From the NCBI GenBank assembly GCA_035571835.1, contig DATNBU010000018.1, positions 102,051-166,050 on the forward strand: a DNA stretch of 64,000 nucleotides, read 5' to 3'. The first letter of the stretch is position 1. Every line of letters starts with the position of its first letter. Positions 51,953 to 60,000 of this stretch are shown piece after piece. Below the pieces are notes generated by a model. It was not told the DNA's origin, ran no database searches, and saw nothing but the letters and a program-made list of their open reading frames with translations. The DNA comes from Candidatus Limnocylindrales bacterium. Its GTDB lineage: Bacteria; Desulfobacterota; Binatia; UBA1149; CAITLU01. The position numbers were made by a program, and so were the translations under genes.

Positions 51953-53319
51953 AGCAAAAACGGGACAGTCGCGTAAACGGGGACAGACACCGATTGTGCC
52001 CCACGCAATCGGTGTCTGTCCCCGATTTCCGCGTCAGCTGCGACAGCATGGTGGCGCTCGGGTCGCGCACGGCCGGCGGTCACACGATCTTCGCGAAGAA
52101 CTCCGACCGTCCGGCCGCGGAATGCCAGCCGCTGTTTTCGGCTCCGGCGCGAAGGTCGCCGGAAGGCTCGCCACTTCGCTGCCAGTACATCGAGATCGAC
52201 GACGTCGCCCAGACGTTCGCGCTGGTGGGAGCGCGTCCATCGTGGCTGTGGGGACTCGAGCACGGCGTCAACGAGAAAGGCGTCGCGATCGGCAACCACA
52301 CGATCTTCACTCGCGACGTTCCCGGCCAGAGCGGCCTGCTCGGCATGGACCTCGTGCGCCTCGGGCTCGAGCGCGGAGCGACGGCCGAAGCCGCCGCCAA
52401 CGTGATCATCGAGCTCATCGAACGCCATGGTCAGGGAGGCTCCGGCTATTCGGACACGAACTGGCCATACAACAACTCGTTCCTGATCGCCGACGCGCAC
52501 GACGCATGGCTGCTCGAAGCATCGGCATCGCGCTGGGCGCTGAAGCGCGCGCACGACGGCATTCTGGCCGCGAGCAACCACGTGACGATCGGCGAGGACT
52601 GGGACCGCATCGGCCACGATACTGCCGAGCATGCGATCGCGCTCGACTGGTGGCCCGAGCCGACCGGCGTGCGGTTCGATTTTGCGCGCGCGTATCGCAG
52701 CACCGAGATCGTTCCGCCGATCGTATCGTCGGGCCGCTATCGCACGACGTGCAGCGCACTGGCCGGCGCCAGGCTCGACGTTGCCTCGGCGCGGCGCGTG
52801 ATGCGCGATCACTACCAGAGCGGCGACGTGCATCTCCCCGGCGCGTCGCCCGACCAGGAGCGCTACTTCAGCGTCTGCATGCATGCCGATCCGGTCGGCA
52901 CCACGACCGCGTCGATGATCGTCGAGCTCGACGGCAGCACGGCTCCCGTGATGGCGTGGATGGCGCTGACCAACCCGTGCGTCTCGCCGTATCTTCCGGT
53001 CTTCGTCGGCGCGCCGCTTCCTGCCGAGCTCGTTCGCGGTGAGTCCGATCCATCGTCGGGCGGAGCATGGCACCGCTTCAAGTCCCTGCTCGGTGAGGTC
53101 GAAAAGGATTTCGCCGCGCGCGCACCGTTCGTACGAACGTTCTGGGACCGCTTCGAGAGCGAGATCGCCGGCGAGACCGAGTCGGCCGTCGCGAGCTTTC
53201 GAGCCGCCGAGGCTGGCGTCGAAGCGCGCCGCGCGGCGCAGGCGGATCTCATGTCGCGCGTGTGGGCCCGCGCCTCCGCTGCGCTCGAAGATCTGACCGA
53301 GCGCGTTCGCGCTCTCTAG
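51949..53319 (+). CDS. C69-family (secernin/dipeptidase-like) N-terminal nucleophile hydrolase
   Basis: Up to 456 residues. The core begins SCDSMVALGSRTAGGHTIFAKNSDRPAAE, with the Cys followed by Asp typical of the peptidase C69/secernin group, whose Cys becomes the N-terminal nucleophile after trimming. Other hallmarks are HGVNEKGVAIGNHTI and the NNSFLIADAHDAWLLEA segment. The ATG at 51949 overlaps the acpS stop (ATGA), but its first about 30 residues are encoded partly by a REP-like palindrome; an in-frame GTG at 52012 would start just before the Cys. Either start leaves the enzyme intact after processing. Dipeptidase or amidohydrolase activity is inferred. Confidence 0.83.
   Translation: MKQKRDSRVNGDRHRLCPTQSVSVPDFRVSCDSMVALGSRTAGGHTIFAKNSDRPAAECQPLFSAPARRSPEGSPLRCQYIEIDDVAQTFALVGARPSWLWGLEHGVNEKGVAIGNHTIFTRDVPGQSGLLGMDLVRLGLERGATAEAAANVIIELIERHGQGGSGYSDTNWPYNNSFLIADAHDAWLLEASASRWALKRAHDGILAASNHVTIGEDWDRIGHDTAEHAIALDWWPEPTGVRFDFARAYRSTEIVPPIVSSGRYRTTCSALAGARLDVASARRVMRDHYQSGDVHLPGASPDQERYFSVCMHADPVGTTTASMIVELDGSTAPVMAWMALTNPCVSPYLPVFVGAPLPAELVRGESDPSSGGAWHRFKSLLGEVEKDFAARAPFVRTFWDRFESEIAGETESAVASFRAAEAGVEARRAAQADLMSRVWARASAALEDLTERVRAL
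51978..52024. repeat. REP-like palindrome in the 5' end of the C69 gene
   Basis: CGGGGACAGACACCGATT (51978-51995) pairs perfectly with 52007-52024 (18-bp stem, 11-base loop). A partial CGGGACAG copy lies just upstream at 51961-51968. The GGGGACAGACACC motif is a typical REP core linked to RAYT transposases and resembles the element at 9847-9911 (CTGTCCCC end). Confidence 0.8.
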
Positions 53320-53358
53320 CTACTGGCCGCTGCGCAGGCGGTCGCCTATAGTCGCCCC

Positions 53359-53706
53359 ATGGCCAGACGCGGCGTCGAAGGTGCGCTCTTTTCCGCTCTG
53401 CAGGAGCTGGGCAGGGTTTTCGGAGAGAAGCGCGTGATGAACGCGGCCGGTACCGTGCTGCAGACCGCCGCGCAGACCAAGGCCGCAATGGACGACAACG
53501 TTTCGACCGTCCTGGGTTTCGCCGGGCTCCCGACACGCGGCGACCTCGAAGCTCTTCGCCGGCAGATGGACGTGATGCAGGCAACGCTCGCGAACCTGTC
53601 GCGCAAGATCGATCGCCTGATCGAAGAAGCGCACGAAGACCACAATGCCGCCGAGCCGGGTGAACGCCGTCGCGCGCGCCGCCCTCGCGCGAAGTCAGCC
53701 GGCTGA
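53359..53706 (+). CDS. small coiled-coil protein of unknown function
   Basis: A 115-residue protein. Residues about 60-95 (RGDLEALRRQMDVMQATLANLSRKIDRLIEE) form a heptad-like coiled coil, preceded by an amphipathic N-terminal half and followed by a Lys/Arg/Ala-rich tail (RRARRPRAKSAG). This layout recalls phasin or PHA-synthase-subunit-like proteins that coat granules or bind DNA, but there is no decisive motif. It converges with the ArsA-like pair. Start: ATG 53359, weak ribosome binding site. Confidence 0.6.
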   Translation: MARRGVEGALFSALQELGRVFGEKRVMNAAGTVLQTAAQTKAAMDDNVSTVLGFAGLPTRGDLEALRRQMDVMQATLANLSRKIDRLIEEAHEDHNAAEPGERRRARRPRAKSAG

Positions 53707-53752
53707 CGACGCGCCGCTGCAGCGGAAATCCCGATCCCGTCGGATTGCCGTT

Positions 53753-54874
53753 CTACTTCGGAGCGGCTTCGAGCTCGCGCGCGAGAATCGCGATGTCGTC
53801 GAGCGAGGCAACGTCGACGTCGCGCGCGGCCAGTTCGAACACCGGCGGATCACCGGGCCCGCCCAGGCTTTCGCGAAGATGAACGAGCGCGCTGCGCTCG
53901 AGCGCGCGCAGGGCATTCATGTCGGCTTCCATCGCGATCACCGCGCCGCGCTGGCGCGGCGTAAGTCCCGCAAGCCGGATCGCATCCGGCTCGGACGACG
54001 GCGTCGCCGCAGGCGTCACGCGATTGGCAACGACAGCGGCAACGCGGATTCCCATGCGGTCGAGACTCGCGCGAAACGCGAGCGCATCGGCGACGTCGCC
54101 TTCGCGTGGTCGCGTGACGAGGACGAATGCCGTCTCCGGTGCACGCAGCAGCTCGTCGATCGCGCGCGCGCGGCCTTCGAGGCCGCCGACCAGATCCGAG
54201 AACAGATCGACGAACTGGCCGACCTCACGCTGCAGCGGCGTGCCGGTCACGCGGCCGATGGCGGCGATCACGAGCGAGATCGTGGCGCGAGCCAGCACGC
54301 CGCCGGTGCGTGCGACGAGGCGTGCCGGCTCGGCAATGATCGAAAGCGCGCCGGTATCGAGAAGACCGGCCAGGCGTGACGGCGCCGAAAGCAGCTCGGT
54401 CGCGTTCGTGGCGGGCGGCGTGTCGACCACGAGGCAGTCGCGGCCGCCCTGCGCGACGAGCTCGTGCAGGCGCTGGAACGCCATGTAGTTCTCGGTGCCG
54501 CCGAGCTGCTCGGAGATTGCGCGATAGATCGGGTGCGCGAGCAGCTTCTGCGTGACGGCCGCCGACGAGGAGTTCTCTTCGATCATGCGGTCGAACGTGC
54601 GCTTGGTGTCGAGGCGCATTGCCGTCAGCGTGCCGCGCGCGCTTTCTGGCAGCGCGACGTCCTGCGGATCCGCGCCGATGGTCGCGATGCCGAGCGCGTC
54701 GCCGAGACGCGGAGCCGGATCCACGGTAAGCACCGAGACCATCGCGCCGCCGCACGCCTTGCCGTACGCGATCGCCGCCGATGCGGATGTCTTGCCGACG
54801 CCGCCCTGGCCGACGAGCACGACGAGTCGCTTGCCGTAAAGCGCCGCCGCGAGCGATCCGGCTGCCGGCTTCAC
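53753..54874 (-). CDS. ArsA/GET3-like ATPase, second subunit (complete active site)
   Basis: A 373-residue cytosolic ATPase. The GTG at 54874 overlaps the upstream gene's stop (GTGA). The P-loop is VVLVGQGGVGKTS (Lys28), with the switch-like LTVDPAPRLGDALG, and CLVVDTPPATNA as the second conserved Asp motif. It is of the bacterial ArsA-like type lacking the As-binding cysteines, so arsenite transport is unlikely. With its neighbour it makes a two-gene set resembling the mycobacterial Rv3679-Rv3680 ATPase pair, which is built as a heteromeric Get3-like complex. Client or cargo is unknown. The far longer open frame upstream is a shadow of the partner gene. Confidence 0.85.
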   Translation of the reverse strand: MKPAAGSLAAALYGKRLVVLVGQGGVGKTSASAAIAYGKACGGAMVSVLTVDPAPRLGDALGIATIGADPQDVALPESARGTLTAMRLDTKRTFDRMIEENSSSAAVTQKLLAHPIYRAISEQLGGTENYMAFQRLHELVAQGGRDCLVVDTPPATNATELLSAPSRLAGLLDTGALSIIAEPARLVARTGGVLARATISLVIAAIGRVTGTPLQREVGQFVDLFSDLVGGLEGRARAIDELLRAPETAFVLVTRPREGDVADALAFRASLDRMGIRVAAVVANRVTPAATPSSEPDAIRLAGLTPRQRGAVIAMEADMNALRALERSALVHLRESLGGPGDPPVFELAARDVDVASLDDIAILARELEAAPK

Positions 54875-55749
54875 GCAGCGTCCTCGTCGAGGCGGTCGAG
54901 CACCGCCGCGATGTCCTGTTCCGGCGCTTCGGCTCCCTGCCTGCGAAACGAGAATGCGATGCGCGGGCAGTGGCCGACGGTTTTCTCGAGCGCATCGACG
55001 AGCTCGAGCTGGCGGCGATGGCGGGCGATGTACATGGCCGCGTCGGCGGAAACTTTCGACCGGCGGATGCGGTCGCCGTCCGTCTTCGAAACGTAGGCCG
55101 GCCAGAAGCCGTTGACGACGACGCGGCAGGCCGCGACGCCGGCGTCGGCGACCTGGTCGTGCAGCATGCGGATCTCGGTGACCGCGAGCTCTTCCGGCGT
55201 CGTGACCAGCACGGCAGCAAAGCGGCGGGGATCGGCGAGCGCGGCGAGCGCGGCTCCGGCTTCGCGCGCGACCGGTCCGAACGGCGCGAGGTCGTGCACG
55301 CGCGACGGTGCCGTCAGCATCGGAACGCTGTGGCCGCTTGCCGGTGCATCGACGACGACGACGCCGCGCCTGCGCCGCGCTTCGGTGGTGATGGCCGTAA
55401 GCGCGACCAGATCGCGAAGTCCCGGCGCAGCGGCAGCGACCGCCGAGAACGTGCTGCTGTCCTGGAGCCGCCTTGCGATGAATGCCAGACCGAGAACGCG
55501 GGTAAGAAAGCTCTCGAGGTCGCGGCGCTCGTCGAGGATCTTCTCTTCCGGTTCGGAGACGCCGCGCCGGCGTTTCGCGGTGCGGTCCTCCTCGGCAGGC
55601 CCTTCGTCTCCGGTCGCGTGCGACGACGACGGCATGCGCATCAGCAGCGACGGACGCCCTCGCCGCAGCGCCTCGCGCGCGAGGGCGGCGGCAACGCAGG
55701 ACTTCCCGGTGCCTCCCTTGCCGGTCACGAAAAGGATGCGCGCACTCAC
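54871..55749 (-). CDS. ArsA/GET3-like ATPase, first subunit (degenerate switch)
   Basis: A 292-residue partner of the downstream ATPase, starting at GTG 55749. It keeps the P-loop ILFVTGKGGTGKSCVA (residues 10-17) and VVVVDAPASGHSVPML, but the DPA(H/P) motif after the second strand is replaced by MRMPSSSHATG, and the central part is shortened and Arg/Glu-rich. It may therefore bind nucleotide but hydrolyse poorly and act as a regulatory half. The GTGA junction shows tight coupling with the second subunit. A divergent acyltransferase-like gene begins 38 bases away. Confidence 0.83.
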   Translation of the reverse strand: MSARILFVTGKGGTGKSCVAAALAREALRRGRPSLLMRMPSSSHATGDEGPAEEDRTAKRRRGVSEPEEKILDERRDLESFLTRVLGLAFIARRLQDSSTFSAVAAAAPGLRDLVALTAITTEARRRRGVVVVDAPASGHSVPMLTAPSRVHDLAPFGPVAREAGAALAALADPRRFAAVLVTTPEELAVTEIRMLHDQVADAGVAACRVVVNGFWPAYVSKTDGDRIRRSKVSADAAMYIARHRRQLELVDALEKTVGHCPRIAFSFRRQGAEAPEQDIAAVLDRLDEDAA

Positions 55750-55786
55750 GATCTCTCGCGTCTAGTACGGCGCCGGGCCGCCGGCA

Positions 55787-56854
55787 ATGCGAGGTGAGCC
55801 GGCAACTCTGCAGGCCGATCCGTTGCAAGGCGCGGGGCGACTACCCATGATCCCGCGCATGGACGCGGCGGTCTCCGGAATTCCTGCGGGCGAAGAGGCG
55901 CGCCCGCGCAGCGCGACCGTCAGCGACATTTTTCTTGCCCGCCTCGGTGCGCTCGAAAAACGCGTCGGGATCGAGCTCGAGCGCTCGGCCCCGTCGCTCG
56001 GACCGGCCGGCGAATACGCACTGCACGTCGCGCGGCTCGGATGGCGCGCAGCCTCGAGCCTGGCGGCTGGTGCGACAACTGCGGCGGGCCGGCGCGAGCT
56101 GTTTGCTGCATGGACGGCCGGGGGTCCGGTCGACGAGCTCGGCTTCGATGCGGGGCTCGCCGAAAGCGTGCGCGAAATCGTCAAACCTCTGTCGCGGCGC
56201 TGGCTCGGCCTTCACGAAGCTGGAAGCAGCGCGTTTCCCGAGCGTGGAGGGGTTCTCCTTCTGGTGAACCGGAGCGCGTGGCCGATTCCGATCGAAGCGC
56301 TGGTGCTCTGGGCGTGGCTGGGAGACGGGCGGCTCGCGGGCCGGCGGCTCGCCGTGCTCTGGGATGCGGATTTTCCGGAGCTTCCGTATCTGTCGGATTT
56401 CTTTCGAAGGATCGGGCTGGTTGCGGCGACACGCGAAAACGCGTCGGCGCTGCTCGAACGCGGTGCAGTCGTGCTCGCGTTTCCAGAGGGCGTCGCGGCA
56501 CGGACGAAAACTTACGACCGGCGCTATCGGCTCGCGCGTTTCGACTCGCACGGCCTGTTTGCCGCAGCGCTGGAATCGGGCGCGCGCATCGTTCCGGGAG
56601 CCGTGCTGGGAAATGAAGACAGCTACCCGCTCCTCGGCAGTTTCGGTTTGATCCCGCTCACTGCGCAGTTCCCCCTGCTGGGGCCTGCCGGCATCCTGCC
56701 ACTCCCCGTGACATGGACCATACGACTGGGTCCCGCGCTGGAATACGGCGGCGAGCGGCAGGACGCGTCCGCAACGGACGCCATCATGGATGCGGTTCGG
56801 GCCCGCATGCAGGCCTGCATTGGAGAGCTTCTCGCGGTCCGATCCTCGCGCTGA
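55787..56854 (+). CDS. acyltransferase-like (PlsC/DGAT-type) protein with substituted catalytic motif
   Basis: A 355-residue protein related to glycerolipid acyltransferases. It has GGVLLLVNRSAWPIPIEALVLWAW where the family normally has N-H-S-x-x-P-x-D: the catalytic His is Arg162 and the acidic residue is Glu. The later blocks are intact, notably VVLAFPEGVAARTKTYDRRYRLARFDSHG (FPEG at 232-235) and ARIVPGAVLGNEDSYPLLG. It may be inactive or use altered chemistry. Start is uncertain: ATG at 55787, or internal ATGs at 55847 or 55859. It diverges from the ArsA-like pair. Confidence 0.78.
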   Translation: MRGEPATLQADPLQGAGRLPMIPRMDAAVSGIPAGEEARPRSATVSDIFLARLGALEKRVGIELERSAPSLGPAGEYALHVARLGWRAASSLAAGATTAAGRRELFAAWTAGGPVDELGFDAGLAESVREIVKPLSRRWLGLHEAGSSAFPERGGVLLLVNRSAWPIPIEALVLWAWLGDGRLAGRRLAVLWDADFPELPYLSDFFRRIGLVAATRENASALLERGAVVLAFPEGVAARTKTYDRRYRLARFDSHGLFAAALESGARIVPGAVLGNEDSYPLLGSFGLIPLTAQFPLLGPAGILPLPVTWTIRLGPALEYGGERQDASATDAIMDAVRARMQACIGELLAVRSSR

Positions 56855-56975
56855 AGCGTCGCCGCGCGGTCCACGCGCTGAACGACAATTTATTTGCGCG
56901 CCGGTCCTTCGGCCTTTCACCCATCATAAAGAAATGTTAACTCATGGCGCTCCATAAGGATGGTCGCGCGGGGGG

Positions 56976-56991
56976 CCCGTCACGAGACGGG
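56976..56991. other. short hairpin in the leader of the 39-repeat gene
   Basis: CCCGTC-ACGA-GACGGG, a 6-bp stem with 4-base loop in the 223-base gap before the 57.1 kb gene. The gap is otherwise unusually AT-rich at 56884-56941 (ACAATTTATTTG, CATAAAGAAATG), probably the promoter. No known riboswitch core was recognised. Confidence 0.4.
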
Positions 56992-57077
56992 GTCTGCGAT
57001 GATCCTCCTTTCTAAAGAATGAGCTTCTGTCGAAGGAAGCACGTTGAACGGTCGCCACGCCGTTTCGGGGAGGAATT

Positions 57078-60000
57078 ATGGTTTCGAAATCCATGAGGCT
57101 TTCGCTGTCTGCGCTGGTCATGATGAGCGCATTCACTTTTGCCCAACCTTCTGTCGCCGCCAACAAGTGCCAGGGCGCCGGAAACATCGCTAACGGTGTT
57201 CTCGAGGCCGGCGAGGAATGCGATGAAGGCGGGGGGGCAACCGGTACGCCGTGCTGTCCGGGCAGCGGCGGGCAGGGATGCAACATCCGGTCGAATGCGA
57301 CGCTGTGTCGGCCGGCAGCGGCGGGCGTCTGTGACGTGGCGGAAAATTGTACGGGCACCGACGGCAAATGCGCCGCCGACGTGTTCGCGGCATCCACCGT
57401 GACCTGCCGGGGCTCGGCGGGCGTTTGCGACAGTGTCGAGTCGTGCACCGGCACGAGCAACGCATGTCCCACAGATACGTTCGCATCGACGAGTACGGTC
57501 TGCCGCACGGCCACCGGCGTCTGCGATGCGGCGGAAACCTGCACCGGCACGTCCTCGACGTGTCCGGCGGACGGCCTGCTTTCGACCGCAACGACCTGTC
57601 GCGCGGCCGGCGGTGTTTGCGACCTTGCGGAGGTCTGTCCCGGCAACTCGGTCAACTGTCCTTCCGATTCCAAGAGCTCGGCGGTCTGCCGCAGCTCGGC
57701 CGGCATCTGCGATCCGACCGAGACATGCGACGGAGTCACCAACAACTGTCCCGCCGATTCGAAGAGCGGCACCACGCTGGTCTGTCGCGCCTCAATCGGA
57801 ACCTGCGACACTGCGGAGCGATGCGACGGCACCGCCGCCGCCTGCCCGACGGACGCGTTCTCGGCATCTTCTGTGTTGTGCCGCGGTTCGGCCGGTGTCT
57901 GCGACGCCGCGGAAACCTGCACAGGTACGTCGAACACGTGCCCGACCGACGGACTGCTGGATTCGACCACTACCTGCCGCGGGTCCGCGGGAGTTTGTGA
58001 CTCCGCCGAAGTCTGCACCGGTGCGTCGACAGCGTGTCCGACAGATTCGTTCGTGTCCTCATCGACGACTTGTCGCGGATCGGCGGGCGTCTGTGACCTG
58101 GCGGAAAACTGCAGCGGCGCGGCTGCCGATTGTCCTGCGGATACCAAGAGCACGGCCGTATGCCGCGGCTCGGCGGGAATCTGCGATACCGCGGAGACGT
58201 GCAACGGCGTAAGCAACGCATGTCCGGCGGATACGAAGAACGGCACCGCGACGGTCTGCCGCGCGTCCGGCGGCATCTGCGATCTTGCCGAAACCTGCGA
58301 CGGCGCCGGCAACGCATGTCCTGCCGACACCAAGAGCACGGCCGAGTGCCGTGCATCGGGCGGCATCTGCGACGTTGCTGAAACCTGTGACGGCGCCGGC
58401 AACGCATGCCCTGCCGACACCAAGAGCACGGCCGAGTGCCGCGCATCGGGCGGCATCTGCGACGTCGCCGAAACCTGTGACGGTGCGAGTAACGCCTGCC
58501 CCAGCGATTCGAAGAGCACCGCCGAATGCCGCAGCTCGGCGGGCATCTGCGACACCGCCGAAAGCTGCGACGGCGTCGCCAACAGCTGTCCTGCCGATAC
58601 CAAAAGCACGGCCGAATGCCGCGGCTCCGCGGGCATCTGCGATACCGCTGAAACCTGCGACGGCGTGGACGATGCATGTCCCGCGGATACGAAGAGCACG
58701 GCCGAATGCCGCGCGTCCGGCGGCATCTGCGATCTGGCCGAGACCTGCGACGGCGCGAGCGATGACTGTCCGACCGATGCAAAGAGCACGACCGAGTGTC
58801 GCGGCTCCGCGGGCATCTGCGACACCGCCGAAACCTGCGACGGAATAGCCAACGCGTGTCCTGCCGATACCAAGAGCACCGCGGAATGCCGCGGGTCTGC
58901 CGGGATCTGCGACTCGGCTGAATCCTGCGATGGCGCGAGTGACGATTGTCCGGCCGATACGAAGAGCACGGGCGAATGCCGCGGCGCTGCCGGCATCTGC
59001 GACACGGCGGAAACCTGCGACGGCGTGGACGACGCATGTCCTGCGGACGCGAAGAGCACGGCCGAGTGCCGCGCGTCCGGCGGTATCTGCGATCTGGCCG
59101 AGACCTGCGACGGCGCGAGCGACGACTGCCCGACCGATGCAAAGAGCACGGCCGAATGTCGCGGCTCCGCCGGCATCTGCGACACCGCCGAGTCCTGCAA
59201 CGGCGTGGACGACACATGCCCCGCCGATACGAAGAGCACGGCCGAGTGCCGCGGCTCCGCGGGCATCTGCGACACCGCCGAATCCTGCGACGGTGTGGAC
59301 GATGCATGCCCGGCCGATACGAAGAGCACGGCCGAGTGCCGCGCATCGGGCGGCGTCTGCGATCTGGCCGAAACCTGCGACGGCGTAGCCAACGCGTGTC
59401 CTGCCGATAGCAAGAGCACGGCCGAGTGCCGCGGCTCTGCCGGCATCTGCGACACCGCCGAGACCTGCGACGGAATAGCCAACGCGTGTCCTGCCGATAC
59501 AAAGAGCACGGCCGAGTGCCGCGGCTCCGCCGGCGTCTGCGACTCCGCCGAGACCTGCGACGGAATAGCCAACGCGTGTCCTGCCGATACCAAGAGCACC
59601 GCCGAGTGCCGCGGCTCCGCAGGCGTCTGCGACACGGCCGAAACCTGCGACGGCGTGGACGACGCGTGTCCTGCCGATACGAAGAGCACGGCCGAATGCC
59701 GCGGCGCTGCCGGCGTCTGCGACACGGCTGAAACCTGCGATGGCGTGGACGACGCGTGTCCTGCCGATGCGAAGAGCACGGCCGAGTGCCGGGCGTCCGG
59801 CGGCATCTGCGATCTGGCCGAAACCTGCGACGGCGCGGGCGATGACTGCCCGTCCGATGCGAAGAGCACAGCCGAGTGCCGCGGCTCCGCCGGCATCTGC
59901 GACACCTCCGAAACCTGCGACGGTGTAGCCGACGCTTGCCCCGCCGATACGAAGAGCACGGCCGAATGTCGCAGCTCCGCCGGTGTCTGTGACACAGCCG

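Noticed and set aside
53753..55749. Arsenic resistance operon
   Set aside because: The ATPases lack visible metal-binding cysteine pairs, and there is no arsB, arsC, arsR or arsD nearby.
56855..57077. Cyclic-di-GMP or other riboswitch upstream of the large repeat genes
   Set aside because: No conserved riboswitch core could be matched in either leader (this gap or 61896-62206); only simple hairpins are present.
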